Positions 35,616 to 43,554 of a DNA stretch of 64,000 nt are shown here, piece by piece. The stretch is from the NCBI RefSeq assembly GCF_003762905.1, contig NZ_RJKS01000004.1, positions 186,001 through 250,000 of the forward strand. Reading direction: 5' to 3'. A program made the translations under genes and the position numbers. Numbering within the stretch: position 1 is the first letter of the stretch; each line of letters starts with the position of its first letter. The notes beneath the pieces are model-generated. The model ran no database searches, had not been told where the DNA came from, and saw only the letters and a list, made by a program, of their open reading frames with translations. This DNA comes from Curtobacterium sp. ZW137 (GTDB lineage: Bacteria > Actinomycetota > Actinomycetes > Actinomycetales > Microbacteriaceae).

Positions 35616-36533
35616 TCAGTGCGCGCCGGCTTCGGCGATGATCGCCGCGACCGCGTCCGTGTCGTGGTGCACGGCCACCGTGTCCGATCCCGCGACGGGG
35701 ACCCGGACCGGGGTGGACCAGAGCGAGCCGTCCTCCGCGACGTCCACGACCAGCGCGCCTGTGCCGACGTACGCCGTCTCGGAGCCGTAAGCACCGATCA
35801 CGTCGGTGTCGTTCGCGACGCCCGGGGCGACGAGGACCGGCACCCCGCCGATGCTGCCGGCGAAGTGGTGGTGGTAGTGCCCGGCCAGGACGACCCGCAC
35901 GTCCGAGCCCCGGAGCACGTCGGCCAGGTCGCCCGGGTTCTGCAGTCGCAGCGCTTCGTGCAGGGCGGTCGGTGCGGGCAGCGGCGGGTGGTGCAGCACG
36001 ACGATCGACCCGTGCGGCGCGCCCGCGTCCTCGGCGAGTGCCGTCCGGAGGCGGTGGAGGGTCTCCTCGCTCAGGGCGCCGTAGCCGGCACCGGGAACGC
36101 TCGTGTCGACGGTGAGCACCCGACGCCCGGCGACGAGCGACTGGCCCCAGACGGGGACGGTGGGCGGGTGGTACTCCATCGTGTGCATCACGGGGCGGCC
36201 GCCCTCGCCGAGGACGTGCCCGTTCGCGAGGACCTGCCGGAACCCCTCGCGCTGGTCGTGGTTGCCCGGCACCGTGACGAGGGCCGCGCCGTGTCGGGTC
36301 GCCCAGCCCCCGACGCGTTCGAGGAGCACCGCGTAGGACTCGGGCGAACCGTCCTCGGAGACGTCCCCGGAGACGACGACGAGGCCGACCCCCTCGACCG
36401 CGTCGAGTCGTTCGAGCAACGTGTCGAGCACCGCCGTGGTGTCGACCGTCCCCTGGTGCAGGGCACCGTCGCCGGTCAGGTGGGTGTCGGACAGGTGCAG
36501 GACGCGGAGCGTGCCGGGAGCGGGGGTCTGCAT
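35616..36533 (-). CDS. Metallophosphoesterase, CpdA-like
   Basis: A 305-residue calcineurin-type phosphoesterase. The five metal motifs are visible: DTHLTG (HLSDTH), VVSGDVSEDG, VPGNHD, VVLHHPPLP and LAGHYHHHFAG. This is the class III cyclic nucleotide phosphodiesterase set, so cyclic AMP or a related phosphodiester is possible, though many members have other substrates. No signal peptide. The region between it and the oxidoreductase holds a partial GGACGGGAGG motif (35559-35568) and GC-rich inverted repeats. Confidence 0.88.
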   Translation of the reverse strand: MQTPAPGTLRVLHLSDTHLTGDGALHQGTVDTTAVLDTLLERLDAVEGVGLVVVSGDVSEDGSPESYAVLLERVGGWATRHGAALVTVPGNHDQREGFRQVLANGHVLGEGGRPVMHTMEYHPPTVPVWGQSLVAGRRVLTVDTSVPGAGYGALSEETLHRLRTALAEDAGAPHGSIVVLHHPPLPAPTALHEALRLQNPGDLADVLRGSDVRVVLAGHYHHHFAGSIGGVPVLVAPGVANDTDVIGAYGSETAYVGTGALVVDVAEDGSLWSTPVRVPVAGSDTVAVHHDTDAVAAIIAEAGAH

Positions 36534-36558
36534 GGCGCCACGCTAGCGACCGGAGCGC

Positions 36559-36975
36559 TCAGCCCGCGACCGTCGCGAGGATCGCCGGGCGTTCCTGGGT
36601 GTCACCCTGGTCGATCCAGGAGAGCACCTGGGCCGTGATCTGGTCCGTGGACGGGTCGGTGTCGGTCGCGAACGCGATCGCGGAGCTCCACCGCTCCCCT
36701 GCTCCCACGTGCTTCGTGACGGTCCTCGTGTCGACCACCTGGTGGTCGTCGGCGTCGCCGTGCCAGGCGGTCGCGTCGACCACGACGTCGCGGGGTTCGT
36801 CGCAGCGCAGGTCGAACACGACGACGCCGTGGACGTGGTCCGCCTCCGCCGAGGTGACGGCACAGCCGGGCGCGTCCGGGTCCGCCTGGGCCGGTGCGGC
36901 GCCGAGCAGCAGCGCTCCGGCGACGGCGAGCGCTACTGCCGTCGCGGTGGTGCTGGTCTTCGTCGTCGTGAACAT
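36559..36975 (-). CDS. Small secreted protein, unknown function
   Basis: A 138-residue exported protein with a clear signal peptide (MFTTTKTSTTATAVALAVAGALLLGAAPAQA, cleavage near 31). The mature part has two cysteines (GCAVTS and DLRCDEP), likely a disulfide, and a beta-rich look (HVHGVVVFDLRCDEPRDVVVDATAWHGDADDHQVVDTRTVTKHVGAGERWSS). I do not recognise a family. The second of two adjacent ATGs (36975) is preferred because GAGAGG lies 6 nt upstream. A perfect 14-bp palindrome lies 25 bp upstream of the start. Confidence 0.7.
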   Translation of the reverse strand: MFTTTKTSTTATAVALAVAGALLLGAAPAQADPDAPGCAVTSAEADHVHGVVVFDLRCDEPRDVVVDATAWHGDADDHQVVDTRTVTKHVGAGERWSSAIAFATDTDPSTDQITAQVLSWIDQGDTQERPAILATVAG

Positions 36976-36999
36976 CATCGTCCTCTCGATCATCCAGTG

Positions 37000-37013
37000 T
37001 GCAACATGTTGCA
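37000..37013. promoter_or_regulatory. Palindrome upstream of the secreted-protein gene
   Basis: TGCAACATGTTGCA is a perfect 14-bp palindrome and is AT-rich for the region. It lies 25 bp before the ATG at 36975, in a position suited to a repressor site. The cognate regulator is not obvious. Confidence 0.45.
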
Positions 37014-37035
37014 TTCTGGTCTGCCTTCGCCGAGT

Positions 37036-37081
37036 GCGCAACAGTGGCGCTCTGCAGCATGCGAGACGCCACTTGCTGCGC
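37036..37081 (-). terminator. Hairpin downstream of rhamnosidase 1
   Basis: GCGCAACAGTGGCG pairs with CGCCACTTGCTGCGC (one bulge, one mismatch) and the inner GCGCTC pairs with GAGACGC. It lies 46 bp after the stop of the 37127-39670 gene and before the next promoter. Confidence 0.5.
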
Positions 37082-37126
37082 TCTCGACGAAGCCCCCTCC
37101 CGGACCGGCAGCCGGCAGGCGGGCCG

Positions 37127-39670
37127 TCAAGCGAGCGCGCTCGACACGGTGTGCGACCCGGGGCCGAACTCCGTCGATGAACCGTCGGGCAGTCGGACCT
37201 CGGCCGTCGTCCCCGGCGGCACGTCGACCGTCAGGGTGACGACCCCACCCGCAGCGGACCACCGCACCCCCGCCGTCCCGTACGGCGTCCGGACCGAGCA
37301 CGACGCTGCCCCGACGGCCCCGCACACGGCCGGCGCGACGAGGAACCGCCGCCACCCGGGCGACACCGGCCGCAGCCCGGCGACGTACCCGGTGAGCCAG
37401 TCGTCGACCGTGCCGAGGAAGTAGTGCCCGTGCGACCGCGCGGCGAGGTCCCAGTGCTCGAAGGTCGACGTCGCGCCGGCCGCCCACCAAGCACCCCACG
37501 ACGGCACCGTCGTCTGCCGGGCGACCGCGAGCGCGACGTCCGCGTACCCAGCGTCGGTCAGCACCGGGAGCAGCCACTTCGTCCCGATCGCCCCGGTGTC
37601 CAGGTGGTCTCCTCGGGCCCGGACGTCCGCGGCGAGCGCCGCCGCGATGGACGCCCGGTCGGCGGGCGAGCGCACCACGTCGAACGCCAGCGCGAGCACC
37701 TGGTGCGACTGCCGGAACCCCTCGTCGCGCGGACCTCGCACGACACCGTCGACGACGAACGCGTCCACGAACGCGCGTCGCACGTCGTCGGCTGCGGTGG
37801 CCGCCCACGAGCCGTCCCGGCCGAGCACGTCGTCGATCCGGGCGACGGTGTCGAGGATCCGGACCAGGAACGCCGTCGCCGGGACGCGGGAGTCCTCGGG
37901 TGGGTTGCCGCCGCCGGGGTCCGTGCCCGGTGCGACCCAGTCGCCGAGGATCGTGTCCGCGATCCCGCCGGGCGAGCGGGACAGCTCGAAGCGGGCGTAC
38001 TCCTCGATGGTCTCGACGTGCGCCCCGAGCACGGCCGGGTCCCCCGTGTGCCGGTACAGGTCCCACGGCACCGTCGCGAGCGCGGCGTGCCAGACGGGTG
38101 CCCGTTCGTCGACGCCGAAGACCCCGGCATTCGGGGCGATGAGCGCCGGCGGGTGACCCGGCGTGGTCGTCTCGGCGAGGTCGCCGACCCACTTCGTGAG
38201 GACGGCCGCGGCGTCGAGGTCGGTCAGGAACATGTCCGCCCCGACGGCGGCGTCTCCGGTCCACCCGTTCTTCTCGTACTTCGGGGTGTCCGTCGGGTAC
38301 CCGTGCAGGTTGTTCTCCATGGTCCGCACGGTGGCGTCGTGGATCCACTGCAGCAGGTCGTCGTCGACCGTGAACGTGCTCGTGACGGCGGCGTCGGTGC
38401 GGACGACGCACGCCACGAAGTCGGACGGGGCGGGTCCGGCGTCCGAGGGCCATCCGGACACCTGCACGTACCGGAACCCCTTGTAGGAGAACCGCGGTTC
38501 CCAGGTCACGGCGTCGTCGTCGAGCGTGACCTCGTCCGTCTGGAAGCCGTCCGCGAAGTAGTGCTTCTCGTCGTCGGCGTTCGGCAGTCCGTCGGCGCGG
38601 AGCCGCTCGCCGTACCGGATCCGCACGGTGCTGCCGGCAGCACCACCGGGCAGGCGGAGGCGCACCCACCCCGCGATGACGCGGGGGAACGCGACGACCC
38701 ACTCCCCCGGTGCCGTCTCGACCACCGAGTCCGGGACGAGTTCCTCGACGACGCGGATCGGCTGCTCGAGCCGCGCTTCGAGCCGGCCGCCGGGTCCGGG
38801 CACGACGACGGCGGGGCGCACGGCCCCGGCGGACGGTCGGCCGGGTCGACGGCGGAGATCGTGGATCTCGCCGCCGTACAGGTCGTCCAGGAGGATCGTC
38901 CCGCGTCGGGCGGTCCAGTCGGGCCCGGTGCCGATCACCTCCACTGCCCCGTCCTCCCGTTCCAGCCGCAGCAGCGCCCGGACGCGCGGCTCGGCGTGCC
39001 ACGGCGCGCGCTCCCACGCCCAGACGTTCGCGTTCGTCATGCCGAAGAACCCGCGGCCGAGTTCGAGCCCGAGGTCGTGCCCGCCGCCGTCGGCGAACGC
39101 GGGCGTCAGGTCGTGCAGGACGACCTGGACCCGCTGGTCCCAGTGCGTGGTCGTCGGCGAGAGGACCTCGTCCGTGGCCAGGCGTCCGTCGACGCGGACG
39201 TCGACGTGCCCGCCGGCGGTGACGGCGAGGAGCGCACGGGTGACGGGAGCCCCCGCAGCGATCGTCCGGGCGAGCACCGGTGCCGCGAGGCTGCCGTCCC
39301 GCGACCGCTCCCGCGCGTGGTCGGTCTCTGGCGCGCCGTCGGTCGCCGCGACCCAGTCGGCGTCGTGCCAGGCGCGCTCGTCGGTGGGGGCGGGTGTGAA
39401 CGCTCCGCGTGCGGTGGTGACGGACGCGCCGGAGTCGATCCGGGCCTCCCAATCGTGTCGCCGCCACGGTGCGAACCGGACGCCGCTCGGCGATCGCAGC
39501 CACGGTTCGGACGTCGCGACGGGGCCGGAGTCCCAGACGACCGCGTCGCCGTCCCGGACCACGACGCGCACCGCGGTCTGCGGTCCGGTCGGCGTCCAGG
39601 CGAACCGCACCCCTTGGTCAGCGGTGCCGACCGCGTCGATCCGACCGTCCGTGGTGCCCAGGGGCTCCAT
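37127..39670 (-). CDS. Alpha-L-rhamnosidase, GH78 (1)
   Basis: An 847-residue glycoside hydrolase without a signal peptide, so it acts on imported rhamnosides. Layout: N-terminal beta domain (1-100), Bac_rhamnosid_N (about 120-290, with GRGFFGMTNANVWAWE), concanavalin-like domain (about 300-400, with FPRVIAGWVRLRLPGGAAGSTVRIRYGE), six-hairpin catalytic barrel (about 410-760) and C-terminal beta domain. The catalytic region reads YPTDTPKYEKNGWTGDA (about 456-472), so the usual DCPQRDERLGWTGD is replaced by DTPKYEKNGWTGD. The second acidic residue is in FEHWD (about 736). A TGAAACGATTCA operator lies 40 bp upstream. The substrate linkage is unknown. Confidence 0.92.
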   Translation of the reverse strand: MEPLGTTDGRIDAVGTADQGVRFAWTPTGPQTAVRVVVRDGDAVVWDSGPVATSEPWLRSPSGVRFAPWRRHDWEARIDSGASVTTARGAFTPAPTDERAWHDADWVAATDGAPETDHARERSRDGSLAAPVLARTIAAGAPVTRALLAVTAGGHVDVRVDGRLATDEVLSPTTTHWDQRVQVVLHDLTPAFADGGGHDLGLELGRGFFGMTNANVWAWERAPWHAEPRVRALLRLEREDGAVEVIGTGPDWTARRGTILLDDLYGGEIHDLRRRPGRPSAGAVRPAVVVPGPGGRLEARLEQPIRVVEELVPDSVVETAPGEWVVAFPRVIAGWVRLRLPGGAAGSTVRIRYGERLRADGLPNADDEKHYFADGFQTDEVTLDDDAVTWEPRFSYKGFRYVQVSGWPSDAGPAPSDFVACVVRTDAAVTSTFTVDDDLLQWIHDATVRTMENNLHGYPTDTPKYEKNGWTGDAAVGADMFLTDLDAAAVLTKWVGDLAETTTPGHPPALIAPNAGVFGVDERAPVWHAALATVPWDLYRHTGDPAVLGAHVETIEEYARFELSRSPGGIADTILGDWVAPGTDPGGGNPPEDSRVPATAFLVRILDTVARIDDVLGRDGSWAATAADDVRRAFVDAFVVDGVVRGPRDEGFRQSHQVLALAFDVVRSPADRASIAAALAADVRARGDHLDTGAIGTKWLLPVLTDAGYADVALAVARQTTVPSWGAWWAAGATSTFEHWDLAARSHGHYFLGTVDDWLTGYVAGLRPVSPGWRRFLVAPAVCGAVGAASCSVRTPYGTAGVRWSAAGGVVTLTVDVPPGTTAEVRLPDGSSTEFGPGSHTVSSALA

Positions 39671-39708
39671 TGCTCCTCCATGCCGCGGTGCACCGGCGCA
39701 CCGACCGC

Positions 39709-39743
39709 GTGAAACGATTCACTGCCCGGGCGCCTCGTGTCAA
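39709..39743 (-). promoter_or_regulatory. Promoter and rha operator site A
   Basis: GTGAAACGATTCAC (39709-39722) is a 14-bp palindrome 39 bp upstream of the rhamnosidase 1 start. On the minus strand TTGACA (39743-39738) lies upstream, so the palindrome would cover the -10 region. The -35 box overlaps the 3' end of the AraC gene. The same 12-bp core occurs at 43481, 51916 and 58262. Confidence 0.65.
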
Positions 39744-40582
39744 GGGCGGATCTGCCCGAGCCCGTAGCGGCTCGGCGGTTCCCCGAACGTCGCACGGAAG
39801 ACGCGCGAGAAGTACAGCGGGTCGGTGAAGCCGACGGCCCGGGCGACCTCGCCGACGCGGAGTCCGCTCGTGCGGAGGAGTTCAGCGGCCTCCCGCATCC
39901 GGGCGTTCCGGATCCACGCGGCGACCGACGTGCCGAGGTGCGCGGCGAACAGGCGACCGGCGGTGGAGACGCTGCACCCGCCCGCAGCGGCCACGTCGCC
40001 AACCGTGAGCGGCGTGTCGAGGCGCTCGGTCACGAAGGCGGTCATGCGTTCGAGCGCGGCGGGGATCCCGTCACCCTGGCCGGCGGTGTGCACCGACTCG
40101 GCGCGGAAGAGTTCACCGAGTGCGCGGCTCGCGGACTCGTCCCACGCCTCCTCCCCGAAGCGCTCGACCGTGTACCGGCCGAGCGAGGCGATCCGGCGCG
40201 CCAGTGCCGTCGACGCCCCGGAGTGCACCGGGTGACCGGGGTCGCCGTCGCGGGCCGCGGAGGCGTACAGCGGGTCGCCCGGTTGGTGCGCGACGGCGGG
40301 CACGACCGGGACGCCGCGTGCGTGCCGCGGCACCACGTGCACGGTGCCGAGGCGGAAGGGCGAGCGGGCGTCGGCGCGGTACTCGACGTCGTGGTCCCAC
40401 GGCAGGCGGAGGACCGCGCCCGTCGACAGCGTGAACCACTCGTCGCGCGAGCGCACCCGGCCGGTGCCGCCGAGCACCCACAGGAAGCACTCGCTCCGCA
40501 CGCGCTCGTGCCGGATCCGCTCCCCGGCGCGGAAGCGGTACCAATTCGCCGCGACCACCACGGGGCCGACGCCTTCGTCCAT
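39740..40582 (-). CDS. AraC-family transcriptional regulator
   Basis: A 280-residue regulator with an N-terminal cupin-like sensor (NWYRFRAGERIRHERVRSECFLWVLGGTGRVRSRDEWFTLSTGAVLRLPWDHDVEY). The C-terminal double helix-turn-helix is at about 185-275 (PLTVGDVAAAGGCSVSTAGRLFAAHLGTSVAAWIRNARMREAAELLRTSGLRVGEVARAVGFTDPLYFSRVFRATFGEPPSRY). It is divergent from the ferredoxin-reductase-P450 operon and immediately upstream of rhamnosidase 1 on the same strand. It could activate either or both; the effector might be rhamnose, as for RhaS/RhaR, or the P450 substrate. Confidence 0.9.
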   Translation of the reverse strand: MDEGVGPVVVAANWYRFRAGERIRHERVRSECFLWVLGGTGRVRSRDEWFTLSTGAVLRLPWDHDVEYRADARSPFRLGTVHVVPRHARGVPVVPAVAHQPGDPLYASAARDGDPGHPVHSGASTALARRIASLGRYTVERFGEEAWDESASRALGELFRAESVHTAGQGDGIPAALERMTAFVTERLDTPLTVGDVAAAGGCSVSTAGRLFAAHLGTSVAAWIRNARMREAAELLRTSGLRVGEVARAVGFTDPLYFSRVFRATFGEPPSRYGLGQIRP

Positions 40583-40659
40583 GCAGCGAGGGTAGCTGCT
40601 GCCCGTGGTGACCGGAACGTCCATGTTGTGGTCGCTCACCCCATGGGCTGCGCGCGATC

Positions 40660-40689
40660 GTCGACCTAGCGTCGACGGGACCGGTCGAC
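40660..40689 (+). promoter_or_regulatory. GTCGAC repeats upstream of the P450 operon
   Basis: Three GTCGAC hexamers at 40660, 40671 and 40684, with a TAGCGT -10-like box between the first two (40667-40672). They lie 30-59 bp upstream of the ferredoxin ATG, between it and the divergent AraC gene. No TGAAACGATTCA site is present here. The repeats may be AraC sites, but GTCGAC is not rare in this GC background. Confidence 0.25.
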
Positions 40690-40718
40690 ACACGGCCGGC
40701 GGAGCCACGGGAGGCACC

Positions 40719-40910
40719 ATGCGGATCATCGCCGACACCAGTGCGTGCGTCGGGGCGGGCCAGTGCGCCCTCGTCGCCGGCGAGCTGTTCGACCAGGACG
40801 ACGACGGGATCGTCGAACTCCTGGTCGAGCGGCCGGACGGGCCCGACCAGCCCGACGCCCGACGTGCCGCGGCGCTCTGCCCGGCGCGCGCGATCACGAT
40901 CGAGGAGTGA
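40719..40910 (+). CDS. [3Fe-4S] ferredoxin of a P450 system
   Basis: A 63-residue soluble electron carrier. The cysteine pattern is C10-x5-C16 ... C54-P, three cysteines with Ala13 where a fourth would be, which indicates a [3Fe-4S] cluster as in P450-linked actinobacterial ferredoxins. The acidic stretch GELFDQDDDGIVELLVE is typical. The ATG at 40719 follows GGGAGG 5 nt upstream. It is the first gene of the operon with the reductase and P450, and should pass electrons from the reductase to the P450. Confidence 0.92.
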   Translation: MRIIADTSACVGAGQCALVAGELFDQDDDGIVELLVERPDGPDQPDARRAAALCPARAITIEE

Positions 40911-40912
40911 GC

Positions 40913-42118
40913 GTGCACGTCGTCGTGGTCGGCGCCTCGGTCGCGGGCGTCACCTGCGCCGAGGGGCTGCGGGCCGCCGGGCACACCGGGCCGATCACGC
41001 TGGTCGGCGCCGAACCACACGATCCGTACGCCCGGCCGCCGCTGTCGAAGCAGGTGCTCGACGGGTCGTGGGAGCCGGCACGCGCCACGCTCCGGACGGC
41101 CGCCGCGCTGCGGGAGCTCGACGTGACGCTGCGGAGCGGTGCCGCCGCCACGGCACTCGACCCGCTCGCACACCGCGTCGAGGTCGGGGACGAGCTGCTG
41201 GCGTACGACGTGCTCGTCGTCGCGACCGGGGTCGAGGCGGTCCGTCCGTCGTTCCCCGGTGCCGACGGCGTCCGGCAGCTCCGGACCCTCGACGACGCCC
41301 TCGCGCTGCGGGCGGCGTGGGCCACGGCCCGGCACGTCACCGTGATCGGGACGGGGGTCCTCGGGTCGGAGATCGCCTCGGCGGCCCGTCGGGACGACCG
41401 CGAGGTCGTGGTGGTCGGGCGGAGCGGACGGCTGTCCGCGGGCACCGTCGGGCCGCTGTTGTCCGATCGACTGCTGGCGCTGCACCGCGGGAACGGGGTG
41501 GACGTGCGGGCTGGCGTGGGAGTGCGCGGTGTCGCACACGCCGGTGCCGGCGCGGCGACCGGCGCCGGTGTGCGGACCGGCGCGGCGACGGTGTTCCTCG
41601 GCGACGGGGACTCCGTCGCCACCGACCTCGTCGTCGCGGCGACCGGCGGGCGACCGCGGACCTCGTGGCTCGCCGGGTCCGGGCTCGACGTGTCCGACGG
41701 CGTCGGCTGCGACGAACTCGGCCGTGCCGCCCCGGACGTGTACGCGATCGGCGACGTCGCCCGATGGCGGGACCCGCGCTCCGGTCGGGCCGTCCGCGTC
41801 GAGCACCAGACGAACGCCGTCGAACAGGCGCTCTCGGTCGCGGCGACGATCACCGGCAGCGCCGCGACGCCCGCGTCGACGCCGTTCTTCTGGTCCGAGG
41901 TGCACGGGCTCCGGATCCAGGCCGCCGGCACCTTCGACGCCGCGCTGCCGCTGTCCCCGTGGCCCGACGACCCCGACGTGCTCGTGCAGCGGGACGGCGT
42001 CGGCACCACCACCGGCGTCGTCGGATGGGGTGCACCGCGGGCGTTCCGGCGCGCCCGAACCGAACTCGACCGATCCGCGCCCGTGCCCGTGCCCGTGCCC
42101 GTGCCCGTGCGGGCATGA
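40913..42118 (+). CDS. FAD-dependent ferredoxin reductase
   Basis: A 401-residue pyridine nucleotide-disulfide oxidoreductase-fold reductase that takes electrons from NAD(P)H. The FAD motif is VVVVGASVAGVTCAEGLR at the N-terminus. FARPPLSK-like YARPPLSKQVLDG, the NAD motif VTVIGTGVLGSEIASAARR and the second FAD motif VYAIGDVARW follow. The GTG at 40913 has GAGGAG 5 nt upstream; the GTG at 40907, overlapping the ferredoxin stop, is an alternative. The C-terminus is a Pro-Val tail (PVPVPVPVPVRA) encoded by five CCGTGC hexamers. The stop overlaps an ATG (ATGA), though the P450 probably starts at 42136. Confidence 0.92.
   Translation: MHVVVVGASVAGVTCAEGLRAAGHTGPITLVGAEPHDPYARPPLSKQVLDGSWEPARATLRTAAALRELDVTLRSGAAATALDPLAHRVEVGDELLAYDVLVVATGVEAVRPSFPGADGVRQLRTLDDALALRAAWATARHVTVIGTGVLGSEIASAARRDDREVVVVGRSGRLSAGTVGPLLSDRLLALHRGNGVDVRAGVGVRGVAHAGAGAATGAGVRTGAATVFLGDGDSVATDLVVAATGGRPRTSWLAGSGLDVSDGVGCDELGRAAPDVYAIGDVARWRDPRSGRAVRVEHQTNAVEQALSVAATITGSAATPASTPFFWSEVHGLRIQAAGTFDAALPLSPWPDDPDVLVQRDGVGTTTGVVGWGAPRAFRRARTELDRSAPVPVPVPVPVRA
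42081..42110 (+). repeat. CCGTGC hexanucleotide repeat within the reductase gene
   Basis: Five perfect tandem copies of CCGTGC encode the Pro-Val tail of the reductase. Because the unit is six bases, copy-number change would lengthen or shorten the tail without a frameshift. Confidence 0.8.
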
Positions 42119-42135
42119 ACCCCCAGGAGGCCCCC

Positions 42136-43434
42136 GTGTCCGGATGCTCGTTCCACCAGCTGCCCGCCGACAGCACCCCGCTCACACCGTCCCTGCGGTT
42201 CGCCGCGTGGCGGGACGCCGGCCCGGCCACCCCGCTCGAGTACCAGGACGGCCACGTCGGCCTGGTCGTCACGCGGTACGACGCCGCGCGGGCGGTGCTC
42301 GGGGACCCGCGCTTCAGCCAGGTGCCGCACCGGATGCCCTGCGGTCCCGCGCCGGACCCGGCGGAGGGTGGGACGCCGGACCACGACCCGGACCCGGCTG
42401 CGCCGCCCGCGCCACCGCCCACGCCACCGCTCGACGACGCCGCCCGGCGCTCGATCGACGCGGCGAACCTGCTCGCGCTCGACGGCGACGTCCACCAGCG
42501 GATGCGCCGCGGCGTGACCGGACGGTTCTCGGCGAAGCAGGTGCGCGGCCGCGAGCCCGAGGTGCACGCGTCCGTCGAGCGACAGCTCGAACACCTGCGG
42601 AGCACCGGCGGCCCGGTCGACCTCTTCGCGGAGTACGCCCAGCCGATCGCCGCGCGGACCCACTGCAGCGTGATCGGTGTGCACGAGGACCTGGTCCCCG
42701 AGTTCTCCCGGCACTTCGTCCGGGGCACCACGACGCAGGAGCGGTTCGACTTCATCCGCCGGGTGGTCGACCGGCGGGCGGCGGACCCGGGCGAGGACGT
42801 CATCACGGACCTGCTCGCCTCGGACTTCTCGCGCGAGGAGCTCGAGGGCCTGGTCTTCCAGCTGATGAGCGCCGGCCACGACTCGGTGGCGTACCTGATC
42901 GCGACGGCGACGGTCGCGCTCCTGACCCATCCCGACCAGCTCGAGCGGCTCCGGGCGGACCCGGCGCGGGTCGCCCCCGCGATCGAGGAGTTCATGCGCA
43001 CCGGGGCGATGTTCCTGACGCTGTTCCCGCGGACGGCGACCGAGGACCTGGAGATCGAGGGCGTGGCCGTCCGTGCGGGTCAGACGGTGTCGGTCTCCCC
43101 GGTCGGGGCGAACCGGGACCCCCGGCGCTTCGAGGACCCCGAGCGGTTCGACGTGGACCGGGACGCCTTCGGGCACCTCGGCTTCGGCCACGGTCCGCAC
43201 GGGTGCATCGGCCAGCAGCTCGCCCGGCTGGAGATCCGCCTGGCGATCACCCGGCTGCTGACCGGCCTGCCCGGGCTCCGCCTGGTCGACGCCGAGCAAC
43301 TCCGCCCGCTGCCGTTCGCGAACCCCGTGGCGACCTACGAGGCGGGCGCCGTCGTCGTCGCGTGGGACCGCGCACGGGATGCGGAGGAGCCCAACACCGA
43401 CCGCCAGTCAGTTTCATCCATCATTGTGAATTAA
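42136..43434 (+). CDS. Cytochrome P450
   Basis: A 432-residue soluble bacterial P450. The heme loop is FGHGPHGCIG at 350-359 with thiolate Cys357. The K-helix ExxR is E285-F-M-R288, and the I-helix oxygen motif is AGHDS (246-250), with Ser for the usual Thr. HQRMRR gives the C-helix heme-propionate contacts. Unusual is a Pro/Asp-rich insert (about 72-100, with DPDPAAPPAPPPTPP) in the region before the C-helix that normally shapes substrate entry. GTG 42136 is chosen because AGGAGG lies 5 nt upstream; ATG 42115 overlaps the reductase stop but has no site. The substrate is unknown; the location between rhamnosidases suggests a plant aglycone or terpenoid. Confidence 0.93.
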   Translation: MSGCSFHQLPADSTPLTPSLRFAAWRDAGPATPLEYQDGHVGLVVTRYDAARAVLGDPRFSQVPHRMPCGPAPDPAEGGTPDHDPDPAAPPAPPPTPPLDDAARRSIDAANLLALDGDVHQRMRRGVTGRFSAKQVRGREPEVHASVERQLEHLRSTGGPVDLFAEYAQPIAARTHCSVIGVHEDLVPEFSRHFVRGTTTQERFDFIRRVVDRRAADPGEDVITDLLASDFSREELEGLVFQLMSAGHDSVAYLIATATVALLTHPDQLERLRADPARVAPAIEEFMRTGAMFLTLFPRTATEDLEIEGVAVRAGQTVSVSPVGANRDPRRFEDPERFDVDRDAFGHLGFGHGPHGCIGQQLARLEIRLAITRLLTGLPGLRLVDAEQLRPLPFANPVATYEAGAVVVAWDRARDAEEPNTDRQSVSSIIVN

Positions 43435-43460
43435 CACTGGCGCCCATGACCACGGATGCG

Positions 43461-43492
43461 TATATTCATCGCCACACCGCTGAAACGATTCA
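43461..43492 (+). promoter_or_regulatory. Promoter -10 and rha operator site B
   Basis: TATATT (43461-43466) is a good -10 box. The palindrome TGAAACGATTCA (43481-43492) follows 14 bp later, covering the start of transcription. It precedes the operon for the binding protein, two permeases and rhamnosidase 2. No clear -35 box is seen. Confidence 0.6.
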
Positions 43493-43554
43493 TCGCGAAC
43501 GATGAACGCCACCCACGGCGCCCGATCATCAACGACGACGACCGGAGGTACTCG

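Noticed and set aside
37127..39670. Secreted rhamnosidase 1
   Set aside because: The N-terminus MEPLGTTDGRIDAVG has no hydrophobic segment, and no upstream in-frame extension provides one.
42115..42135. ATG at 42115 as the P450 start, overlapping the reductase stop
   Set aside because: It has no ribosome site, while GTG 42136 has AGGAGG at 5 nt and gives the normal N-terminus. The 7 extra codons are unconserved.
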